A stretch of 13,863 nt of DNA from Actinomycetota bacterium (GTDB lineage Bacteria > Actinomycetota > Coriobacteriia > Anaerosomatales > D1FN1-002), in NCBI GenBank assembly GCA_005774595.1, contig VAUM01000018.1, forward strand, positions 1-13,863, written 5' to 3'. The stretch's first letter is position 1; every line of letters starts with the position of its first letter. Shown piece after piece: positions 7,049 through 13,008 of this stretch. The notes under the pieces are model-generated. The model was given only the letters and a program-made list of their open reading frames with translations, was not told where the DNA came from and did not search any database. Position numbers and translations under genes: made by a program.

Positions 7049-7714
7049 CTATGACGTTTTCAAGAACGTGAGACGCCGGTTGATGGCGTCGAGGGTGGCT
7101 CGCACGATCGAGTCCTGCTCGCTCTGGCGCACGAGCGCCGAGCCACAGAACGCCTGCTCGCCGAGTTGCGACATCAACTGCACGCACGATACCGCCGCGC
7201 GCTCGCGCCCGAGCTTGACCATGTCGACGTCCTCGAGCGCGAAGCGGATCAGTCCGTGCGTGTACGCGACGATCGCTTCCAGCGTGGCCTCGGCGACGAT
7301 GCGCATGCGCCCCGTCTGCGTGGCCGGTCCCGACGCGCTGCCTTCGTAGAGCTCCCCCTCCAGCTCGAGCACCACATTCGCCGACGCGATCAGGTCCTCG
7401 ACGTTCTGCTGGATGGCGTGGATGCGGGCCCTCTGCCCCTCGGCAGGATGCACCTCCTCTTCGGGCAGAGAGGTGTCCGCGAGCAGCGCGATCGAGATCT
7501 TGCGATGGTCGAGCGGGATGCCGAACCGGGCCATCACGGCCGACTCGATGTCGCGCACGACCTGCTTGGGGGACTTGGTGGGCAGGGCCAGCACGTGCAC
7601 CTCGGTGATCACGTGATCCGAGGAGGTGACGACGCGCGCGGCCTTGACCCCCGCGACCTCGCAGAGTGCCTCTTCTATGTCCATTACTGCGACTGGAGCT
7701 GCGTCTGGTTCCAC
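7049..7714 (-). CDS. Conserved two-domain protein of unknown function
   Basis: A 221-residue soluble protein with no signal peptide or membrane segment. Residues about 12-80 look like a small alpha/beta domain (strand AARVVTSSDHVITEVHVLA, helix PKQVVRDIESAVMARFGI, strand HRKISIALL). Residues about 112-217 form a second domain with GSASGP, RMRIVAEATLEAIVAYT and IVRATLDAINRRL. I recall the words VRDIESA...FGI..DHRKISIA from uncharacterised proteins of Firmicutes and Actinobacteria but can give no function. GTG at 7714 is chosen because GAGGGG sits seven bases upstream; the ATG at 7684 lacks a site. A strong promoter and a Crp/Fnr-like palindrome lie directly ahead. No terminator is obvious before the micropeptide and HD cluster, so it may head that transcript. 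Confidence 0.75.
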   Translation of the reverse strand: MEPDAAPVAVMDIEEALCEVAGVKAARVVTSSDHVITEVHVLALPTKSPKQVVRDIESAVMARFGIPLDHRKISIALLADTSLPEEEVHPAEGQRARIHAIQQNVEDLIASANVVLELEGELYEGSASGPATQTGRMRIVAEATLEAIVAYTHGLIRFALEDVDMVKLGRERAAVSCVQLMSQLGEQAFCGSALVRQSEQDSIVRATLDAINRRLTFLKTS

Positions 7715-7733
7715 GTCCGGCCCCTCTGCCGGG

Positions 7734-7755
7734 AAGTGTGACGCCCGTCACACTT
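7734..7755. promoter_or_regulatory. Perfect Crp/Fnr-type palindrome (TGTGA-N6-TCACA)
   Basis: A 22-bp palindrome with 10-bp perfect arms (AAGTGTGACG and CGTCACACTT, 2-bp centre) contains exactly the TGTGA-N6-TCACA consensus of the Crp/Fnr family, including mycobacterial Crp. It begins about seven bases past the -10 element, so it covers roughly +1 to +22 of the predicted transcript. A bound protein there would be expected to repress. No Crp/Fnr gene is in the window. Confidence 0.75.
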
Positions 7756-7761
7756 TCGGTG

Positions 7762-7791
7762 AGTGTATGGAACGCGACGCGGGGGTGTCAA
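7762..7791 (-). promoter_or_regulatory. Promoter TTGACA-N18-TACACT
   Basis: A perfect -35 hexamer TTGACA (7791-7786) and a -10 TACACT (7767-7762) are separated by 18 bases on the minus strand. Predicted start is about 7755, giving a leader of about 40 nt before the GTG at 7714. This is the best promoter in the window. It serves the conserved unknown gene and possibly the micropeptide/HD/DUF5317 cluster after it. Confidence 0.7.
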
Positions 7792-7820
7792 TCTGGGCGT
7801 CTGAACCCTGAACGAGCCTG

Positions 7821-7859
7821 AAACGAACGGCGGCCGGAGCCTCCACAGCCCCGGCCGCC
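7821..7859 (-). terminator. Rho-independent-like terminator after hpf
   Basis: GGCGGCCGG (7859-7851) pairs with CCGGCCGCC (7837-7829), 9 bp perfect and extendable by three inner pairs including a wobble. It is followed on the minus strand by the moderately T-rich GTTCGTTTC. It separates hpf from the next promoter at 7791. A smaller hairpin (7890-7885 with 7877-7872) lies before it. Confidence 0.55.
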
Positions 7860-7935
7860 TCGCTTTCGCTTCCCCGCTCGCTTCGCGGGGCGTGCCGCTC
7901 AGCTGGTCTCCGCTCGCGCGGGCCTTCGCTGTCGA

Positions 7936-8490
7936 CTACGCGTTCACCGGCTGCAGCAGGCCGTAGTCCCCGTCGCGGCGCCGGTAGAGCACGACCACGT
8001 CGCCGCTGGACTCGTCGGCGAACAGGAAGAAGTCGTGCCCCAGCAGCTCGAGCTGCAGGATGGCCTCCTCAGCGCTCATCGGGGCGACCTCGACCTTCTT
8101 CGTCTTCACGATGCCGGGCTCCGCGGCAGCCAGCTCGCCCGGCTCGGCGAGCGCCGGCATAGGCGCCTTGCTCCCCCGCCCGGCGTGCCGGTCGACGACC
8201 TTGCCTTTGAGCTTGCGCGCCTGGCGCTCGAGCTTGTCGGCGACCAGGTCGATCGCCGAGTGCATGTCGGACGCCGCCTCGCGCGCGCGGATGAAGTGGC
8301 CCTTCGTGCGCACGGTGACCTCGGCGACCGACCGGTTCTCGATCGCAGGGTTGCGCTCGGTGAACAGCTCGACCTCGATACCCATGATCATCGTGTCGAG
8401 CAGCTTGGTGACGCGCCCGATCTTGTCCTCGGCGTACTGGCGGATGGAAGGCGTGACGTCGAACCGGCGGCCCTTGACGACCATGTCCAT
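7936..8490 (-). CDS. hpf: Long-form ribosome hibernation promoting factor
   Basis: A 184-residue HPF/RaiA homologue. In this family the N-terminal S30AE domain binds the 30S decoding region and the C-terminal domain dimerises, joining two 70S ribosomes into inactive 100S particles during starvation. Residues 1-100 carry the S30AE domain (VVKGRRFDVTPSIRQYAEDKI, then EVELFTERNP and AEVTVRTKGHFIRARE), followed by a charged, alanine-rich linker (about 100-135) and the dimerisation domain (PMSAEEAILQLELLGHDFFLF...VVLYRRRDGDYGLLQP, about 137-182). ATG at 8490 is chosen because GAGGAGG is six bases upstream; the reading frame is open further but without a start site. It stands alone, 194 bp after the transporter ATPase, with a possible own promoter. 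Confidence 0.96.
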   Translation of the reverse strand: MDMVVKGRRFDVTPSIRQYAEDKIGRVTKLLDTMIMGIEVELFTERNPAIENRSVAEVTVRTKGHFIRAREAASDMHSAIDLVADKLERQARKLKGKVVDRHAGRGSKAPMPALAEPGELAAAEPGIVKTKKVEVAPMSAEEAILQLELLGHDFFLFADESSGDVVVLYRRRDGDYGLLQPVNA

Positions 8491-8525
8491 CGCGGTCCTC
8501 CTCAGTCGGTTTCCGGTCACTTCAG

Positions 8526-8534
8526 AAGATACCC
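8526..8534 (-). promoter_or_regulatory. Possible hpf promoter (-10, GGGTATCTT)
   Basis: On the minus strand GGGTATCTT lies 35-45 bases before the hpf start. It contains TATCTT, a fair housekeeping -10, and GGGTAT, the -10 of actinobacterial stress sigma factors (SigB/SigF type, GTTT-N16-GGGTAT). I find no GTTT or TTGACA at the right distance, so the sigma factor cannot be decided. Confidence 0.3.
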
Positions 8535-8637
8535 GAGTGGCGCGGCTGCGGTGCATGTCCGGCGACGAGCGCGCACGCGGTGAGCGCGGAAGGCGCACAA
8601 CGGCCGCCGGGCGCGGATGCGGGACGGTCCTGCCTCG

Positions 8638-8680
8638 CCTGCGGGCCGTGACAACGCCTTCCGCGGTCAGCCTCCGCAGG
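8638..8680 (-). terminator. Weak hairpin after the transporter ATPase
   Basis: CCTGCGG (8680-8674) pairs with CCGCAGG (8644-8638) across a 29-base loop, five bases after the ATPase stop. There is no T-run. It may mark the end of the transport operon, but the long loop makes this uncertain. Confidence 0.25.
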
Positions 8681-8684
8681 ACGA

Positions 8685-9419
8685 CTACGTGATATGCCCG
8701 AGAAAGTCCTTCGTCCGCTCGTGCTGTGGCGAGTCGAAGACCGCCTCGGGAGGCCCCTGCTCCACGATGACGCCGCCGTCCATGAACACGACGCGGTCGG
8801 CGACGTCGCGCGCGAACCCCATCTCGTGGGTGACGACCATCATCGTCATCCCGGCGCCCGCGAGCTGCTTCATGACGTCGAGGACGCCACGCACGAGCTC
8901 CGGGTCGAGCGCCGAGGTCACCTCGTCGAAGAGCATCACGTGCGGGTCCATCGCGAGAGCGCGCGCGATTGCCACGCGCTGCTGCTGCCCGCCGGACAGC
9001 TGGGCCGGGTAGTAGTCGACGCGGTCGGCGAGCCCGACGCGCGTGAGCTGCTCGACGGCGACGCGCGCCGCCTCCTCCTTGGAGCGCTTGAGCACCTTGC
9101 GCTGGGCCAGCATCACGTTGCCGAGCGCGGTCAGATGCGGGAAGAGATTGAAGCTCTGGAACACCATGCCGATCTTCTCGCGCACCTGATTGATGTTCGT
9201 CTTCGGATCGTTCACGAGCGTGTCCTCGAACCAGATCTCGCCTCCGGTCGGCTCCTCGAGGCGGTTGACGCAGCGCAGCATCGTCGACTTGCCCGAGCCT
9301 GACGGCCCGAGGATGACGACGACCTCGCCGCGTTCGACCTCCAGGTCGACCTCGCGCAGGACCGCGTTGTCACCGAACGCCTTCTTCAGGCCCTTGATGC
9401 GGACGACCGGCTCACTCAC
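8685..9419 (-). CDS. Polar amino acid ABC transporter ATPase (GlnQ type)
   Basis: A 244-residue ATPase, the normal length for the GlnQ/HisP group that powers amino-acid import from the cytoplasmic face. All motifs are intact: Walker A GPSGSGKST (38-46), Q-loop Q88 (MVFQSFNLFPHLT), signature LSGGQQQRVAIARALA (from 141), Walker B VMLFDE (161-166) with catalytic E166, D-loop SALD and switch histidine H198. It starts with GTG overlapping the permease stop as GTGA (9419-9416), so the two are translationally coupled. It is the last gene of the solute-binding protein, permease, ATPase order. The amino acid cannot be named from this subunit. Confidence 0.96.
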   Translation of the reverse strand: MSEPVVRIKGLKKAFGDNAVLREVDLEVERGEVVVILGPSGSGKSTMLRCVNRLEEPTGGEIWFEDTLVNDPKTNINQVREKIGMVFQSFNLFPHLTALGNVMLAQRKVLKRSKEEAARVAVEQLTRVGLADRVDYYPAQLSGGQQQRVAIARALAMDPHVMLFDEVTSALDPELVRGVLDVMKQLAGAGMTMMVVTHEMGFARDVADRVVFMDGGVIVEQGPPEAVFDSPQHERTKDFLGHIT

Positions 9420-10765
9420 CTGGACTCGTGCACCTCCGCCGACGCCTCGAACTCCGCGACCGGCCCCGCTGACGCGGGACGCCAGAACAGCCCCGCGCGC
9501 TTCTTGACGGAGGGCGGCGCGGCGCCGCCCTCGGCCTGCGCGAGCTTGGCCTCCAGCTTCCCGACCCAGTTGATGAGCGGGATCGTCACGATGAGGTAGT
9601 AGACCGCGGCCACCACGAACGGCGTGAGGTTACCGGTGTCGGTGGCGATGCTGTTGCTGTACAGCATCAGCTCGAAGATCCCGACCGCCGACAGCAGCGC
9701 GGTGTCCTTGAACAGCAGGATGAACTCCGAGGTCATCGTCGGCAGGACGCGCTTCACGGTCTGCGGCACGACCACATGCCGCATCGCCTGCCAGTACGTC
9801 ATGCCGAGCGACGATGCGGCCTCGAACTGCCCGCGATGGATCGACTGGATGCCGGCGCGGAAGATCTCGGCGAGGTACGCCGAGCTGTTGAGCGCAAGCA
9901 CGATGACGCCGGTGAGGAACAGCGGCGCCCGGATGCCTGCGATCGGCAGACCGACGAACGCGATGTAGATCTGCAGGAACAGCGGCGTGCCCCGGATGAC
10001 GTTGATGTACAGGCCGGCGATCCAGCGCACGGGCGGGATCTTCGCCATGCGCGCGAACGCGAGTGCGAGGCCGCCGGCGATCGCGAGCGGGAACGCGAGG
10101 CCGACGAGCGCGATCGAGGTGAGCCAGCCGGTGAACAGGAGCGGGATCGCGAGTGCGACGATCTGCGGCTTCGTGAACAGCTTGAGCGCGTCGACGGAGT
10201 TCCAGGCGCGCACCCAGTCCTGGGTGTCGAGCCAGCGGCTGACGATCTGCGCGGTGGTGACCGTCTCGGTCTTGAACCCGAGCGGCGGGACCGTGCCCGG
10301 CATGCCGGCGGCGCGGTACGCGACCTGCAGCGCGTGGGTGCCGCCCTGTGACGGCAGCTTCACCTCGTGGACCTGGACGCGCAGGGTGGCTCCGGCGGCG
10401 ACCGGCGGGTCGAACGCGAGTCGCACCATCTGCCCGTCGATGGTGTGCGTCATCGTCACCGGGACGCGGTTGAGCCCCTCGAGCATCACCGCGTCCGCCT
10501 TCGCGGCGCCTAGGTCGAACCCGCCCGGGAACGTCAGGTCGATCTCGTCGACCTCGGCGACGGTCCCTGCGATGAAGGTGAAGCGCGACTGGGCGCCGCC
10601 GCTGGTCTCCGAGAGTGTGACCTGGGTGCGCGAGAACGCCGAGCCGGCAGGAAGCGTCGCGGCGGCGGCGGGCGCGGCAAGCGCGCATGCGAGCGCGAGC
10701 GACAGCGCGACAGCCGCGGCGCGTGCCCCCCTCGCGATCCCCTGCCGTGTCACCGCGTGCGCCAT
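9416..10765 (-). CDS. Amino acid ABC permease with secreted N-terminal domain
   Basis: A 449-residue protein, about twice the usual length of a GlnP/HisM permease. Residues 1-36 look like a signal peptide ending APAAAA. Residues about 37-170 form a beta-rich domain (SRTQVTLSETSGG, EVDEIDLTFPGGFDLG, GATLRVQVHEVKLP) resembling repeats of secreted surface proteins rather than a substrate-binding domain. The permease part begins near 190, with about five membrane segments and the ATPase-contacting EAA loop EAASSLGMTYWQAMRHVVVPQ-like at 315-334. A hydrophilic tail (about 402-449) follows. ATG at 10765 is chosen because AGGG precedes it; the upstream ATG at 10798 has no ribosome binding site and lies inside a hairpin. 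It overlaps the ATPase gene by 4 bp. Confidence 0.92.
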   Translation of the reverse strand: MAHAVTRQGIARGARAAAVALSLALACALAAPAAAATLPAGSAFSRTQVTLSETSGGAQSRFTFIAGTVAEVDEIDLTFPGGFDLGAAKADAVMLEGLNRVPVTMTHTIDGQMVRLAFDPPVAAGATLRVQVHEVKLPSQGGTHALQVAYRAAGMPGTVPPLGFKTETVTTAQIVSRWLDTQDWVRAWNSVDALKLFTKPQIVALAIPLLFTGWLTSIALVGLAFPLAIAGGLALAFARMAKIPPVRWIAGLYINVIRGTPLFLQIYIAFVGLPIAGIRAPLFLTGVIVLALNSSAYLAEIFRAGIQSIHRGQFEAASSLGMTYWQAMRHVVVPQTVKRVLPTMTSEFILLFKDTALLSAVGIFELMLYSNSIATDTGNLTPFVVAAVYYLIVTIPLINWVGKLEAKLAQAEGGAAPPSVKKRAGLFWRPASAGPVAEFEASAEVHESR

Positions 10766-10786
10766 GCGCTCCCTGTCTTGAGCAAC

Positions 10787-10816
10787 GGGGGCCCCCATCC
10801 GCAGGACAGGGGCCCC
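10787..10816 (-). terminator. Intercistronic GC hairpin between binding protein and permease
   Basis: GGGGCCCC at 10816-10809 and again at 10795-10788 can pair with each other across a 13-base loop. The hairpin lies in the 81-bp gap between the solute-binding protein and the permease and has no T-run. Such structures often allow only part of transcription through, or protect the upstream message, giving more binding protein than permease. That role is inferred. Confidence 0.4.
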
Positions 10817-10846
10817 AGCCCGTTCATTCGATCGTGCGGACCGCGC

Positions 10847-11635
10847 CTACGGCGTCGTCGAGAACCACTTGTCGTAGATCGTCTGGTACTCGCCGGACGC
10901 CATGAGGTCGGCCAGCGCCTTGTTGATGGCGGCCTGCAGCTCGGCGTTCTCGATCGCAACGGCGAAGCCGTACTGCTCGCCGGTCGGGATCTCCTCGACG
11001 ACGGCGAACGCGCCGCCCTTCTCCTTGACGATCTGCGCCGTGACCGGCAGGTCGTTGACGACCGCGTCGACGTTCTTGGCCTCTAGGGCGGCGAACGCCT
11101 CGCTCGTCTTGGAGAACGGCACGATCTCGGCGCCAGCGGGCTTGAGGTTCTCGGTCGCCCACGCCTCACCGGTGGTGCCGGACTGCACGCCGACCTTCTT
11201 GCCCTTCAGGTCCTCGGGCTTGGTGTAGTCCTCGCCGGTGCGCATCGCCATCGACTGGTTGGAGTCGAAGTAGGGATCCGAGAACAGGATCTCCTTCTTG
11301 CGCTCCTCGTTGATGGTCAGCGACGAGGCCACGACGTCGAACTTCTTGGCATTGACCTCGGCGAGCAGGGTGTCGAACTTCTGCGGCGGCAGGTAGCTGA
11401 CCTCGAGGCCCATCTGCTTGGCGATGGCCGTCATGAGGTCGACGTCGAAGCCCTCGGGCGTGGTGCCGTCGGCGCCGAGCTGCTCCATCGGCGGGAAGTC
11501 GAGGTCGGAGCCGACCGTGAGCTTGCCCTCCTCGACGAGCATGCCCTTCTTGGGCTTGCAGCCGGTCGCGGCGAGCACCGAGAGCGCCATCGCGACCACG
11601 AGCACGAGCAGGAACACCTTCCTGGCGTTGCGCAT
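10847..11635 (-). CDS. Amino acid ABC solute-binding lipoprotein
   Basis: A 262-residue family 3 extracellular solute-binding protein (SBP_bac_3). The N-terminus is a lipoprotein signal with LAATGC and lipidated C26, so it is membrane-anchored outside the cell. It shows the family words GKLTVGSDLDFPPM, EGFDVDLMTAIAKQMGLEV, FDVVASSLTINEERKKEILFSDPY (split here at the hinge), KVGVQSGTTGE and AVVNDLPV. The arginine of INEERKKE and the aspartate of NDLP are the residues that usually hold the ligand's carboxylate and amino group. ATG at 11635 has AGGAGG four bases upstream; the adjacent ATG at 11638 is too close to it. It precedes the permease and ATPase and should deliver a polar amino acid to them. 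Confidence 0.93.
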   Translation of the reverse strand: MRNARKVFLLVLVVAMALSVLAATGCKPKKGMLVEEGKLTVGSDLDFPPMEQLGADGTTPEGFDVDLMTAIAKQMGLEVSYLPPQKFDTLLAEVNAKKFDVVASSLTINEERKKEILFSDPYFDSNQSMAMRTGEDYTKPEDLKGKKVGVQSGTTGEAWATENLKPAGAEIVPFSKTSEAFAALEAKNVDAVVNDLPVTAQIVKEKGGAFAVVEEIPTGEQYGFAVAIENAELQAAINKALADLMASGEYQTIYDKWFSTTP

Positions 11636-11638
11636 CAT

Positions 11639-11785
11639 GCCTCCTAGCTGAGCGGGCCTTCACGGGATCGGGGCGAGCGCCGCCCCGGGTGGAGCCGTGC
11701 TACACGATACCGCAACAGGGAGCCGCCGGGAGAAGCGGTCGCGCCAGGTCGGTGGGCGGCGGAGGCGCGGGGCGCCGGCCGGGCG
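11639..11785 (-). promoter_or_regulatory. Gap with possible promoter and leader hairpin of the transport operon
   Basis: The 147-bp gap between the two binding-protein genes has TATCGT (11709-11704), a possible -10 without a good -35. Next comes a perfect hairpin CGGGGCG/CGCCCCG (11687-11681 with 11675-11669, 5-base loop) in the resulting leader. A short 5-bp hairpin abuts the stop of the upstream gene. This suggests, weakly, that the two binding proteins are transcribed separately. Confidence 0.3.
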
Positions 11786-12667
11786 CTACGGCTCGGTACG
11801 CTCGACCTCGAGTTCGGGCAGCGGGGTCGACCACTTGCTGCGGAGCTGGTCGAGCACGCCGTCGGCGGCGAGTCCGTCGAGCGCCTCACGGACCGCCTCC
11901 TCGAGCCCGGTGGCGTCCTTGGCGACCGCGACGCCCAGCGGTTTGGCCGAGGCGGCCTGGCCCGCGTAGCGGACGTTCGGGAAGTCGCGGGCGATGTAGC
12001 TCGCGGTCAGGCCGTCGGCGACGACGACCGCGAGCTGGTGCTCCGAGAGCGCCTGCAGCGCCTCGCGCAGCGTCGGGAAGACGATGGCGACGCCGGGGCC
12101 GAGCTCGTCCTCGAGCAGCCAGTACGACGCGGTCTCGCTCTGCACGCCGACCGCGCGCTCGCCGAGGGCGTCGATCGACAGCGTCTCGACGGCCGCCGGG
12201 GCCACGGACGTGGCGGCCGAGGCCGTGCCGGGCGCCGACTCGTCCGCCGTGAAGAAGCACGGACCGTCGCTGACGTACGAACCGGCGAAGGTCACGTCCG
12301 CGAGCAGCGGCCCGTCGACCGGCAGCGCGGCGATGACGACGTCGACCGTGCCCGAGGTCAGCGCGGCGACGGCATCGGACGGCGTCACGGAGACGAGTTG
12401 CAGCGTGAGGCCGAGCCGCTCGGCGAGCGCCGCCGCGACGTCGACGTCGAGGCCGGCGTTGACCCCCTTGTCGGTCCCGCCGAACGGCGGGTAGCCGAGG
12501 TCGACGCCGGCGCGCAGCACGCCGGGCTGCCCGATCACGGGCGGGGCGACCTTCGGCGTGAGCTTGGCCTCGGGCTTGGGCGAGCACGCCGCGGCCGCGA
12601 GCAGCGCCACGGCGAGGATGGCTAGGCCGAGCATGACCGTGGTGCGGCTCGCGGTGGTGCGGCGCAT
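11786..12667 (-). CDS. Divergent orphan solute-binding lipoprotein
   Basis: A 293-residue family 3 solute-binding protein. A signal peptide ends in LLAAAAC, with C28 the likely lipidation site. The fold words GVLRAGVDLGYPPFGG, GLDVDVAAALAERLGL, VDVVIAALPV, AVGVQSETASYWLLE and VVVADGLTASYI are recognisable. Where amino-acid binders have T-x-x-R-x-x-x-hydrophobic-x-FS, this protein has PVDGPLLADVTFAG, so the ligand-binding arginine is missing. A low-complexity insert rich in A, S and T (PGTASAATSVAPAAVE) separates the lobes. GGGGAG lies four bases before the ATG. It lies upstream of a complete transporter that already has its own binding protein. It may feed that permease with a different ligand, or act as a sensor; both are inferences. 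Confidence 0.88.
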   Translation of the reverse strand: MRRTTASRTTVMLGLAILAVALLAAAACSPKPEAKLTPKVAPPVIGQPGVLRAGVDLGYPPFGGTDKGVNAGLDVDVAAALAERLGLTLQLVSVTPSDAVAALTSGTVDVVIAALPVDGPLLADVTFAGSYVSDGPCFFTADESAPGTASAATSVAPAAVETLSIDALGERAVGVQSETASYWLLEDELGPGVAIVFPTLREALQALSEHQLAVVVADGLTASYIARDFPNVRYAGQAASAKPLGVAVAKDATGLEEAVREALDGLAADGVLDQLRSKWSTPLPELEVERTEP

Positions 12668-13008
12668 CGTGCTCCCCTCTTCGGTGGCGCCATCAAGCGC
12701 CGTGGCCGTGCGTGCCCCCGCCCGGCTGACCTGGTCTTTGGCCCCACACTCGCGTACCGGGGCTTCCGCTTGATGTCATCTCACTACCGGCCCTCTCGCC
12801 CGCGCGAGGCGGACGGTACGACTTACCCCTAAGGCGCGCCATGCTCACGCGAGGGCTTGGCCCAAGCGTTTACGTGGGTCCTTTTGGCCGCGCCTACCTT
12901 GGACTGAGGCGGCTTGCGCCGCCCGCAACCACAGACCCGGACGGGAGCGCGACGAGTGTAGCACGCGAGGTGGACGGCCCCACTCGCGTCGGGCCCTGCA
13001 CGGCCCTG
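12668..13008 (-). promoter_or_regulatory. 341-bp gap with candidate structured leader or small RNA
   Basis: No open reading frame here is convincing. On the minus strand I see a possible -10 TACACT (12960-12955) and a hairpin GGCGGC-GCAA-GCCGCC (12923-12908) with a GNRA tetraloop. An extended hairpin follows around GCTTGG-G-CCAAGC (12867-12855), flanked by CACG/CGTG and then GGCGCG/CGCGCC. There is a long-range pair CGTACCG/CGGTACG (12820-12814 with 12759-12753), and a 9-bp pair CATCAAGCG/CGCTTGATG (12775-12767 with 12699-12691). The last of these closes about 67 bases and ends 18 bases before the ribosome binding site of the orphan binding protein. I cannot match it to a known riboswitch, tmRNA, RNase P or SRP RNA. 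Confidence 0.35.

Noticed and set aside
8491..8598. N-terminal extension of hpf by 36 residues
   Set aside because: The extension lacks a start site, does not resemble HPF, and a good GAGGAGG site marks the ATG at 8490.
12668..13008. tmRNA, RNase P RNA, SRP RNA or cobalamin riboswitch
   Set aside because: None of the diagnostic words (tRNA-like end, GAGGAAAGTCC, GGAAGGAAGCAGC, B12 box) is present on either strand.
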